Below are positions 33,664-40,493 of a stretch of 40,493 nucleotides of DNA, in pieces. The position numbers and the translations under genes are program-made. The stretch comes from Psychrobacter sp. (GTDB lineage: Bacteria; Pseudomonadota; Gammaproteobacteria; Pseudomonadales; Moraxellaceae), in contig JARIDJ010000060.1 of NCBI GenBank assembly GCA_029267175.1, positions 1-40,493 on the forward strand, in the 5' to 3' direction. Position 1 is the first letter of the stretch. Each line of letters opens with the position of its first letter. The notes under the pieces are model-generated. The model saw only the letters and a program-made list of their open reading frames with translations, had not been told where the DNA came from and made no database searches.

Positions 33664-34554
33664 TCAGCGAGCTCCTACGCGGCGCGACAGTTTCCACTGC
33701 ACAATATTAATAGTCAATAAAATAACGAATGAGATCAGTAGCATAAATAAAGCGACTGCCGACGCCCCTTGTACATCGAATTGCTCAAGCTTACTGATGA
33801 TAATAAGCGGTAAGATCTCCGACTGCATAGGAATGTTGCCGGCGATAAAGATAACCGAGCCATACTCGCCCGTAGCCCGCGCAAACATCATACCTGCACC
33901 CATTAGCATCGCGGGTAATAGCTCAGGCAAAATCACCTTGCGAAAAGTAGTCAAGCGATTAGCGCCTAATACCGCAGCGGCCTCTTCAAATTCGACCGAT
34001 AGCTCAGCGAGGACTGGCTGCACTGCGCGGACAATAAAGGGAAAGCTGACCACGACTAAAGCCAGCCAAATACCAATAGGGGTAAAAGCCACTTGAATAT
34101 CAAACTTCTCAAACCATTGCCCAATCAGACCATTAGGCGCATACAGCGTCGCCAAAGAGATACCCGTTACTGCTGTTGGCAGCGCAAATGGCAGATCTAC
34201 TAAAGCATTGATTAATGATTTACCCCAAAACTCATAACGCACAAGCACCCAAGCGACTAAAGTGCCAAATACCAGGTTGGTAAGCATCGCTAGGAACGAC
34301 ATTCCTAAAGTTAGCTTAATAGCGGCGCTAACCTGCGGCTGCGAGATAGTTTGCCAAAACCCAGACCAACCCATTTGGGTAGTGGTATAAGCCATCATCG
34401 CAAATGGCAGTACCACCAGTAGCGATAAGCTAAAGACAGTAATGCCCATGCTCAGGCCAAATCCTGGTAGCACATTGCGCTGACGCAAACGCGTAAGCCA
34501 ACCTTTTTTTACGGATCTATTAGGCTTGCTGACAGGAGGGGTCGATGCGCTCAT
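33664..34554 (-). CDS. cysT: Sulfate ABC transporter permease CysT (CysU)
   Basis: The 296-residue permease opens with a basic cytoplasmic N-terminus (KKGWLTRLRQRNVLPGFGLS). The EAA loop is VEFEEAAAVLGANRLTTFRK followed by ILPELLPAM. Family markers are VDLPFALPTAVTGISLATLY and GEYGSVIFIAGNIPMQSEI. It partners CysW, with CysA supplying energy and the Sbp lipoproteins supplying substrate. It is the first gene of the cysTWA unit. The 283-bp gap to the upstream binding-protein gene contains two hairpins. Confidence 0.95.
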   Translation of the reverse strand: MSASTPPVSKPNRSVKKGWLTRLRQRNVLPGFGLSMGITVFSLSLLVVLPFAMMAYTTTQMGWSGFWQTISQPQVSAAIKLTLGMSFLAMLTNLVFGTLVAWVLVRYEFWGKSLINALVDLPFALPTAVTGISLATLYAPNGLIGQWFEKFDIQVAFTPIGIWLALVVVSFPFIVRAVQPVLAELSVEFEEAAAVLGANRLTTFRKVILPELLPAMLMGAGMMFARATGEYGSVIFIAGNIPMQSEILPLIIISKLEQFDVQGASAVALFMLLISFVILLTINIVQWKLSRRVGAR

Positions 34555-34712
34555 AGTGATTCCTAATTATTGCTTAGCAGTGTGTGCTTATCGGTGGTTG
34601 CCTACCGATTGCCACTTATTATTATCGGCTTAGTTTTTATCGAGTGAATTTTGAGTAGCTAGTTTTGCTTATATAGTTTTTAATACAATGGTGCTCAGAT
34701 GACTTACGGTAT

Positions 34713-34743
34713 AAAGGACATAGCGTACCTAGCCATGTCCTTT
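34713..34743. promoter_or_regulatory. 9-bp inverted repeat between sbp and cysT
   Basis: AAAGGACAT (34713-34721) and ATGTCCTTT (34735-34743), perfect arms with a 13-base spacer. This could be an operator for the cysT promoter region or a processing hairpin in a sbp-cysTWA transcript. Confidence 0.4.
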
Positions 34744-34777
34744 GAGTATGTCCTGCAAAATTAAAACTTGCCAAAAG

Positions 34778-34810
34778 CTTAGCTGAGGTTTTTTATAAAC
34801 CTCGATAAGC
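34778..34810 (-). terminator. Hairpin after sbp, likely terminator or attenuator before cysT
   Basis: Inner stem GAGGTTT (34785-34791) / AAACCTC (34797-34803) with loop TTTAT. The outer stem GCTTA/TAAGC extends it. On the minus strand only TTTTGG follows, so termination may be partial, which would favour more binding protein than permease. Confidence 0.55.
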
Positions 34811-34837
34811 CCTCAAGCACTCTTGATAACCAATCAA

Positions 34838-35953
34838 TTATTGCGGGGCGTTTGTCGCTAATTGATCAAAGACACCATTGTCACTAAAGAAATTACCCAT
34901 GATCTCATCCCAAGTACCAAAAGTATCATTGGGGCGGAAAGTCTCAACCGGTGGTAATTTATCGCCGTTTTTATCTAGGACGCTTTTGACGCTAGGACGC
35001 AGGTATAAATCAGCGGCTAATTGCTGAGCCGGCTCGCTCCATAGATAATCTAGATAAGCTTTGGCAGCAGCAGTAGTGCCTTTTTTCTCAGTCACGGCAC
35101 TGACGATAGCAACTGGGCTCTCAGACTTAATAGAGTATTTTGGATAGACAATCTCTACTTGTCCTTTGCCAAAGTCAGTAGCGGCAAGATTGGCTTCGTT
35201 CTCAAAAGTTACCAGCACATCACCGATACCGCGCTGCACAAAAGTAGTGGTTGCCGCGCGTCCGCCATTTTCATAAACTTTGACATTTTTTAGCATGTCA
35301 CGAACGTAGCCTTTGGCCTTGTCTTCGTTATTATCAAAGGCGTGCAAGCCATAACCATAAGCGCCTAAGAAAGCATAACGACCATTGCCTGTGACCTTTG
35401 GATTGGCCATCACAATCTCAACGCCAGGCTTAGTCAAATCTTCCCAATCGCTGATGCCTTTTGGATTGTCTTTACGTACCAAAAAGACGATGGTACTGGT
35501 AAAAGGCACGGCATTATCAGGGAACTGCTGCTCCCAATCATTAGCGACCAAGCTCTCTTTTTGTAATAACTCAATATCAGAACCTTGGTTCATAGTCGCG
35601 ACGTCAGCTTGCAGACCATTGGCTATCGATAATGCTTGCTTGCTTGAGCCGCCATGAGACTGTTTAACATTGATGTTAGCGTTTGGGTTTTCTGACTTAT
35701 AATGCTCGATAAATAAAGGGTTGTAGCTTTTATAAAAGTCACGTGCCACATCATAAGAGACGTTTAATAGCTCGATATCTTGCGCCTCGCCAGTAGTTGC
35801 TCCGTCCGCTGCCACTGTCTCTGCGCTGTCGTTACTGCTACAGCCTGCTAGCCCTAAAGTAACGGCTACGCCTGCAATGCTAAGCGCGCTAATGGCTTTA
35901 TTTTTGCTGATAGATTTTTTGCCTAACGAGTAGTGGTTATTAAAAATAGTCAT
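34838..35953 (-). CDS. sbp: Sulfate-binding lipoprotein (Sbp/CysP type), copy 1
   Basis: The 371-residue product has a lipoprotein signal with lipobox LAGC (Cys38), then the sulfate-binding family opening LLNVSYDVARDFYKSYNPLF and QSHGGSSKQALSIANGLQAD, whose Ser-rich loop binds the oxyanion. Further typical segments are GNGRYAFLGAYGYGL and AATTTFVQRGIGDVLVTFEN. It presents sulfate or thiosulfate to CysTWA from the outer face of the inner membrane. ATG 35953 is chosen because GAGG precedes it; ATG 35977 is also open. It has its own upstream region, with three GGAATA motifs, downstream of the terminator of copy 2. Confidence 0.93.
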   Translation of the reverse strand: MTIFNNHYSLGKKSISKNKAISALSIAGVAVTLGLAGCSSNDSAETVAADGATTGEAQDIELLNVSYDVARDFYKSYNPLFIEHYKSENPNANINVKQSHGGSSKQALSIANGLQADVATMNQGSDIELLQKESLVANDWEQQFPDNAVPFTSTIVFLVRKDNPKGISDWEDLTKPGVEIVMANPKVTGNGRYAFLGAYGYGLHAFDNNEDKAKGYVRDMLKNVKVYENGGRAATTTFVQRGIGDVLVTFENEANLAATDFGKGQVEIVYPKYSIKSESPVAIVSAVTEKKGTTAAAKAYLDYLWSEPAQQLAADLYLRPSVKSVLDKNGDKLPPVETFRPNDTFGTWDEIMGNFFSDNGVFDQLATNAPQ

Positions 35954-36116
35954 AAGTGCCTCGAATGTAGAAGTCATTGATAGTAGCTATCAAAAGTCAA
36001 AAGCTGGAATAGGTTATGGAATATGCAAGTATGCTAACAGCGTAAGCTTATTATCTTTAATGACGAATATGCGTATCTTTTTGCCAAAATGGAATAAATA
36101 GATTTTATCTGAACCC

Positions 36117-36142
36117 AAAAAAAACGAGCTTTGAGAGCTCGT
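36117..36142 (-). terminator. Rho-independent terminator after sbp copy 2
   Basis: ACGAGCT (36124-36130) / AGCTCGT (36136-36142), five-base loop. On the minus strand the stem is followed by eight T. It separates the two binding-protein genes into different transcripts. Confidence 0.88.
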
Positions 36143-36189
36143 ATTAGAAAAGATAAGATTATCAACACTCTAGCGCTCTAGGCTATGAA

Positions 36190-37287
36190 TTAATTGCTGT
36201 TAGTACTAAGCGCTAATTGATCAAATACACCGCCATCGACAAAGTAACGCGTCATAATCTGCTGCCATGAGCCAAATACCGCTGTCGGCTCAAAAGTCTC
36301 TATCTCGATTAAGGTGCCCTTATGAGCGGCTAGGACTTCAGTATCGCTAGGCCTTAGATACATCTGCGCCATTAACTGCTGCGCCGGTTTGTCCCACAGG
36401 GATTTTAAATAGCTAGTTGCCGCCTTGGTGCTGCCCTTCATATTGCCTTTTTTATCCGTCACTTTATTGACCACCGCCACCGGATTATTAATGATAATAG
36501 AATAACTAGGATAGACAATCTGCACTTGTCCTTTAGCGAATTTATTTGCCACCAAGTGTGCCTCATTTTCAGTAGTAATTAACACATCCCCTAGCCCGCG
36601 CTGGGTAAAGCTAGTGGTAGCGGCCCTTGCGCCATTATCGTAAGTGACGACATTGGCGAGGACTCGCTTCATAAAGCTATCGGTTTGAGGGGCGGCTTGC
36701 AAGCTTTCATTAAAATGATGAAGCCCATAACCATAAGCGCCTAAAAATGCATAGCGCGCGGTTCCACTAGTCTTAGGATTGGGCATGACCACCTCGATAT
36801 CATTGCGCGCTAAATCCTGCCAGTCTTGGATATTTTTAGGATTATCATGACGCACTAGCAGCACCATAGTACTAGTATAGGGCACCGCATTATTAGGCAG
36901 CGCTTGTTGCCACTCTTTAGCGACCAAGCCTTTTTCTACCAACAGCTCCATATCGCTTAGCTGATTCAACGTGACCACGTCCGCTTGTAGACCATTAGCG
37001 ACAGATAACGCTTGCTTACTTGAGCCGCCATGCGATTGATTGATTTTGACTTGACTATCGGGATGTTGCTGCTGGTAGCTTGAGGTAAATAAATCGTTAT
37101 ACTCCTTATAAAAATCGCGTGAGACATCATAGGAGACATTCAGCAGGCTAACCTCTTGCTCTGGGTTAGCTGGTTTTTTATCATTGGTGTCTGCTTGAGT
37201 GTGATTACAACCGCTTAATAAGCTGGCAGCTAGCAAGGTCACGGTTATGATAGTTTTTGGGTTTATGATTAAAGAAAAGGTTGGCAT
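36190..37287 (-). CDS. sbp: Sulfate-binding lipoprotein (Sbp/CysP type), copy 2
   Basis: The 365-residue product is a clear paralogue of copy 1. It has the lipobox LSGC (Cys27), then LLNVSYDVSRDFYKEYNDLF, QSHGGSSKQALSVANGLQAD and GTARYAFLGAYGYGL. Differences are spread along the chain and a few extra residues occur in loops (for example LQAAPQTDSF and KGNMKGSTKA), so the duplication is not recent. The two copies may differ in ligand preference (sulfate, thiosulfate) or in expression. Only one permease set is present here. ATG 37287 (CGAGAAT upstream) is preferred over a TTG at 37314. A terminator separates it from copy 1. Confidence 0.92.
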   Translation of the reverse strand: MPTFSLIINPKTIITVTLLAASLLSGCNHTQADTNDKKPANPEQEVSLLNVSYDVSRDFYKEYNDLFTSSYQQQHPDSQVKINQSHGGSSKQALSVANGLQADVVTLNQLSDMELLVEKGLVAKEWQQALPNNAVPYTSTMVLLVRHDNPKNIQDWQDLARNDIEVVMPNPKTSGTARYAFLGAYGYGLHHFNESLQAAPQTDSFMKRVLANVVTYDNGARAATTSFTQRGLGDVLITTENEAHLVANKFAKGQVQIVYPSYSIIINNPVAVVNKVTDKKGNMKGSTKAATSYLKSLWDKPAQQLMAQMYLRPSDTEVLAAHKGTLIEIETFEPTAVFGSWQQIMTRYFVDGGVFDQLALSTNSN

Positions 37288-37474
37288 TGATATTCTCGTG
37301 TAGGAGTTTAGCAAAAGCTTTGAGGGCTCTATGGATGATGATAATTATGCTAGCAGCTTGTGCAAAAATTTCTTAGTGACAAAATCGCTTAGCGAATGAT
37401 TAACTTGGCATAAGTGCTGTTATTAGCTATGCTTAAGCCACTATTTGATTCTCAGCTCCTGTTAAGGCCTTTAT

Positions 37475-38029
37475 ATGACTCCACATCCCTCTCGTCACCC
37501 TCATTTATCAGTAGCTGTGTTAAGTACAGCTCTCATAATGACTGCTACACTTGCCGGCTGTAACAACACTTCGAGTACTTCGCCTGCGCTTAATCATACG
37601 CCGAGCTTACCTAGTATTAATACCACAAAAGCAGCTACCCTGTCCCCAGCCGTAGCGAGCGTTATCGGTGATTATGTCTCAAGCGGTTATGCAAAAACAG
37701 AGGAGGGTTATGATTGGGTAGCAGTGCTCATTACTGCAAATGAAAGTGCGCATGGTACTGAGCAAATCAACATAAAAGTACGCGCTCGTAGTGATATAAA
37801 AAAGCCCACTTGCCGTTTTGATGGACAGGCAACCTTAATGGGTCAAGATAATGCCCATGGCATCATTTTTGCGACCACAGCTAATGACAGTAAAGTCTTT
37901 TTGCAATTTAAAGGGGGTAAGCTAATTATAGATAGCGAAGATCAATATGCGCTAAATTATTATTGCTCTGGCGGCGGGAGCCTCGTCGGTGATTACCAAA
38001 AGCTGGCAGGCAAGATAGAACTAAATTAA
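37475..38029 (+). CDS. Putative lipoprotein of unknown function
   Basis: The 184-residue product has a signal peptide with a long, His/Pro-containing N-region and lipobox LAGC (Cys29), followed by a Ser/Thr/Pro spacer of about 35 residues. The mature domain (about 110 residues) looks beta-rich: VIGDYVSSGYAKTEEGYDWV, INIKVRARSDIKKPTCRFDG and YALNYYCSGGGSLVGDY, with two Cys that could pair. I do not recognise a family. It is divergent from sbp copy 2, with TTAAGG upstream of its ATG. The position inside the sulfur cluster is not evidence of a role in it. Confidence 0.75.
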   Translation: MTPHPSRHPHLSVAVLSTALIMTATLAGCNNTSSTSPALNHTPSLPSINTTKAATLSPAVASVIGDYVSSGYAKTEEGYDWVAVLITANESAHGTEQINIKVRARSDIKKPTCRFDGQATLMGQDNAHGIIFATTANDSKVFLQFKGGKLIIDSEDQYALNYYCSGGGSLVGDYQKLAGKIELN

Positions 38030-38069
38030 AATCACTTGATCTTGATTTAGTTAAAAAGTTATATGAAAC

Positions 38070-38107
38070 AAAAAAGGTGTTAAACATTAAGTCTGCCACC
38101 TTTTTTT
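38070..38107. terminator. Bidirectional terminator between the lipoprotein and sat genes
   Basis: AAAAAAGGTG (38070-38079) pairs with CACCTTTTTT (38097-38106), with a loop of 17 bases and T-runs in both directions. The genes are convergent here. Confidence 0.75.
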
Positions 38108-38127
38108 AATATTTAATAAGATTTTAC

Positions 38128-39381
38128 TTATACTGCAGAAGCGCCGGTGAGTTTGACCTCAGCACGTTCTTCCTTGGCGATACCGGCATAGTAGTCACGC
38201 AAGATTGCTAAGACCTCAGGGCGGCTAAAGTTCTCCGGTACTTCCTCATCTTCTGACAGTGCTTTACGCAGCTTAGTGCCGGAAACTTTGACGTGTTCAC
38301 TCGCCTCATGTGGGCAAGTCTTATCAGAGGCCATCGCTTGACATGCATTACACCAAAAGGTCCAGCCAATTTTTAGCGGCTGTGTGATCAAGTCGTCCTT
38401 GCCAACATAATCAAAGATAGTTTGCGCATCGAACGCACCATAATAGTCGCCGACGCCAGCATGATCACGACCAACAATCAGATGACTACAGCCGTAGTTT
38501 TGGCGGAATACCGCATGCAGTAGCGCTTCACGCGGACCAGCATAACGCATATCTAGTGGGTAACCGGCTTGAATGACGGTATCAGCTCTAAAGTAATTAT
38601 CGATTAGCGTTTTGATAGCCTCTTGACGCACCTCAGCTGGAATGTCTCCAGGTTTAAGCGCGCCAAGTAAAGAGTGAATGAGCACCCCATCACAAATCTC
38701 AATGGCAATCTTCGCTAGATATTCGTGCGAGCGATGCATCGGGTTACGGGTTTGGAAAGCCGCAACGGTTTTCCAACCTTTATTATTCAATATCTCGCGG
38801 GTCTCGCTTGGGGTTTTGTAAATCTCTGGGTATAGCTCTGGAAATTCGCCTTCGCTTAATACTTCAACGCTGCCTGCAACATTCACCTCCCCTTGATTGA
38901 GCACTTGCTGTACGCCCGGATGCTCAGGGTCAGTGGTGGTAAACACCTGCTGACACTCATAGTCTTTGTCAATGTCGTAAGTTTCCTCGACAGTGATAGT
39001 GCCCATGATCTCGCCATCTTGCGCGACTAACGCCACTTTATCGCCTTGATTGAGATTGTCAGTCATAACTTTTGGCGCGGATAAAGTAATTGGAATCGGC
39101 CAAAAAAGACCTGCATTATTACCCGATTTTAGGCGCATCTCTGCAACCACGCCTTGCCAATCAGCCTTGTTCATAAAGCCATTCAACGGCGTAAACCCAC
39201 CAATACCAAGCATGATTAAATCACCGCGCTCACGAGAGCTTAAGGTAATAGCAGGTAAAGTGCTGGCAAGCTTAAGCGCCTCTTCACGCTTGTTTCCGGA
39301 CAATAATAAGGGTTTGAGTGTATCACTACCATGTGGCGGTACGATTTTTGAGGTGTCTTGATTGGCTATAGAAGTTGTCAT
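38128..39381 (-). CDS. sat: Sulfate adenylyltransferase (ATP sulfurylase), Sat type
   Basis: It makes adenosine 5'-phosphosulfate and pyrophosphate from ATP and sulfate. The 417-residue protein is the single-chain Sat form. Its nucleotide-binding H-x-x-H motif is in [20 protein letters not shown], and [12 protein letters not shown] and [20 protein letters not shown] are active-site segments. A Cys-rich segment ([18 protein letters not shown]) resembles the zinc-binding site of bacterial and archaeal Sat. Many gammaproteobacteria use the unrelated CysDN instead. The ATG at 39381 has AAGGTC upstream. It is divergent from the sulfite reductase gene, with a 240-bp shared upstream region, so the two are probably co-regulated. 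Confidence 0.96.
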   Translation of the reverse strand: MTTSIANQDTSKIVPPHGSDTLKPLLLSGNKREEALKLASTLPAITLSSRERGDLIMLGIGGFTPLNGFMNKADWQGVVAEMRLKSGNNAGLFWPIPITLSAPKVMTDNLNQGDKVALVAQDGEIMGTITVEETYDIDKDYECQQVFTTTDPEHPGVQQVLNQGEVNVAGSVEVLSEGEFPELYPEIYKTPSETREILNNKGWKTVAAFQTRNPMHRSHEYLAKIAIEICDGVLIHSLLGALKPGDIPAEVRQEAIKTLIDNYFRADTVIQAGYPLDMRYAGPREALLHAVFRQNYGCSHLIVGRDHAGVGDYYGAFDAQTIFDYVGKDDLITQPLKIGWTFWCNACQAMASDKTCPHEASEHVKVSGTKLRKALSEDEEVPENFSRPEVLAILRDYYAGIAKEERAEVKLTGASAV

Positions 39382-39621
39382 TTTTAAGACCTTAAGGATG
39401 AGTTATTAAACAAAGAGGTATGTGTATCAAGCTGACTTAAAACTTTCTCATTGCATCGAATAAGCATAGGCTACCTAACTTTGGTTATGAAAATTTATGC
39501 TGACTTTGGATATGGATATGACTTAAAGGAATTTATAATTTTTGCATTGAGCTTATATGATGTAACGCTATGCTGACACGAGCAGCTTATTACATCCGCA
39601 AATCATTACTGAGATTACGTC

Positions 39622-40493
39622 ATGTATCAATATAACTATGCTGACCAAACGCTAGTTGAAGAGCGCGTCGAGCAATTTCGCGATCAGACCGAGCGGTTCT
39701 TAAAAGGAGAGCTTGCCGAGGAGCAGTTTTTGCCCCTGCGCTTACAAAACGGTTTATACATTCAGCGCTATGCGCCGATGCTGCGTATTGCTATTCCTTA
39801 CGGATTGCTTGCCAGCTATCAGCTGCGCAAATTGGCTGAGATTACCCGTAAATATGACAAAGGTTACGGGCACTTTACCACGCGTACTAACATTCAGCTT
39901 AATTGGCCAAAGCTTGAGGACGTACCAGATATCTTAGCGGAGTTAGCCTCAGTACAGATGCACGCAATCCAAACTTCTGGTAACTGCATTCGCAATACCA
40001 CAACCGATCCTTACGCCGGTATTCATGTCGATGAGATTGCCGATCCGCGTCCTTATTGCGAGATTATCCGTCAGTGGTCAACCTTCCATCCTGAGTTTGC
40101 TTTTTTGCCGCGTAAATTTAAAATTGCGGTGATTGGCACTGAAAAAGACCGGGCGGCTACGCAAGTGCATGACGTTGGCCTGCACCTAAAGAAAAATAAT
40201 GAGGGCGAGCTTGGTTTTGAGGTGTTAGTCGGCGGTGGTCTAGGCCGTATTCCTGTATTAGGCAAAGTCATTAACGAGTTTTTACCGCGCGAGCACTTGC
40301 TCAGCTATTTAGATGCTATTTTGCGGGTTTATAACTTGCAGGGTCGCCGTGATAAAGGCAGCAAATATAGATCGCGTATTAAGATTTTGGTCGATACTTT
40401 GGGCGGGCGTGAATTTGCCAAACTGGTTAATGCTGAGTGGCAAGCGCATAGTAAAGACGGGCCACTAACTTTGAGCGATGCCAACTTTGAACA
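39622..40493 (+). CDS. cysI: Sulfite reductase hemoprotein subunit (CysI/NirA family), 5' part
   Basis: The gene runs off the right edge; 290 complete codons are visible. The N-terminal half matches the nitrite/sulfite reductase ferredoxin-like plus catalytic domain: MYQYNYADQTLVEERVEQFR, then KYDKGYGHFTTRTNIQLNWP (family G-x-x-x-x-T-T/R-Q-N-x-Q) and QTSGNCIRNTTTDPYAGIHV. LGRIPVLGKVINEFLPREHL follows. The Cys ligands for the siroheme and [4Fe-4S] centre would be further right, outside the window. It reduces sulfite to sulfide for cysteine synthesis. The divergent sat gene and the sulfate importer support sulfite over nitrite as substrate. The ATG at 39622 has GAGAT upstream. Confidence 0.9.
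   Translation, partial: MYQYNYADQTLVEERVEQFRDQTERFLKGELAEEQFLPLRLQNGLYIQRYAPMLRIAIPYGLLASYQLRKLAEITRKYDKGYGHFTTRTNIQLNWPKLEDVPDILAELASVQMHAIQTSGNCIRNTTTDPYAGIHVDEIADPRPYCEIIRQWSTFHPEFAFLPRKFKIAVIGTEKDRAATQVHDVGLHLKKNNEGELGFEVLVGGGLGRIPVLGKVINEFLPREHLLSYLDAILRVYNLQGRRDKGSKYRSRIKILVDTLGGREFAKLVNAEWQAHSKDGPLTLSDANFE

Noticed and set aside
33620..34096. 158-residue plus-strand open frame opposite cysT/cysW
   Set aside because: Antisense to well-supported permease genes; composition is that of reversed membrane-helix codons.

Overview
The window looks like a chromosomal segment of a Moraxellaceae gammaproteobacterium, most probably Psychrobacter. This is an inference from protein character, the AT-rich intergenic DNA and the gene mix (Sat-based sulfate assimilation, paired bacterioferritins, Anbu operon). 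I could not run any search. I see no tRNA, rRNA, CRISPR array, insertion sequence or prophage gene. It reads as ordinary, mostly vertically inherited chromosome with some lineage-specific genes.

Layout. 1-3.6 kb: the N-terminus of a LysR regulator, then unrecognised envelope proteins, including two consecutive single-pass membrane proteins that share a C-terminal motif. 3.7-6.1 kb: an MtfA-like metallopeptidase and a sodium:solute symporter. 6.5-8.3 kb: a two-gene unit pairing a CbbY-like HAD protein that has lost its catalytic aspartates with a Ddl-like ATP-grasp protein whose metal-binding motif is altered. 8.4-11.1 kb: a double SnoaL-like protein and an NhaC antiporter. 11.4-15.4 kb: an Anbu (ancestral proteasome-like) operon made of an ATP-grasp/alpha-E fusion, a transglutaminase-like protease and Anbu. 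15.4-20.3 kb: a UvrA2-type ABC ATPase and EamA and MFS transporters. 20.5-27.7 kb: glutathione-dependent formaldehyde dehydrogenase, a DUF819 membrane protein, a DEAD-box helicase with an RGG tail, a DUF1176 protein and a YghU-like glutathione transferase. 27.9-31.9 kb: a DHA2 exporter, two complementary bacterioferritin subunits, Bfd behind a clear Fur box, and an ArsR-type regulator. 32.0-40.5 kb: sulfate assimilation (CysA, CysW, CysT, two sulfate-binding lipoproteins, ATP sulfurylase Sat and the start of a CysI-type sulfite reductase).

How the genes work together. The right end takes up sulfate (Sbp-CysTWA), activates it to APS (Sat) and reduces sulfite (CysI). The iron block stores iron in a probable heteropolymeric bacterioferritin and releases it through Bfd. 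The Anbu operon combines a predicted peptide-forming or tagging ATP-grasp enzyme with two predicted peptidases.

The best candidates for undescribed biology are the HAD pseudoenzyme/ATP-grasp pair at 6.5-8.3 kb, the fused form of the Anbu-associated ATP-grasp/alpha-E protein, and the tandem membrane proteins with a shared C-terminal motif. Several simple tandem repeats and perfect inverted repeats in the gaps are listed separately.
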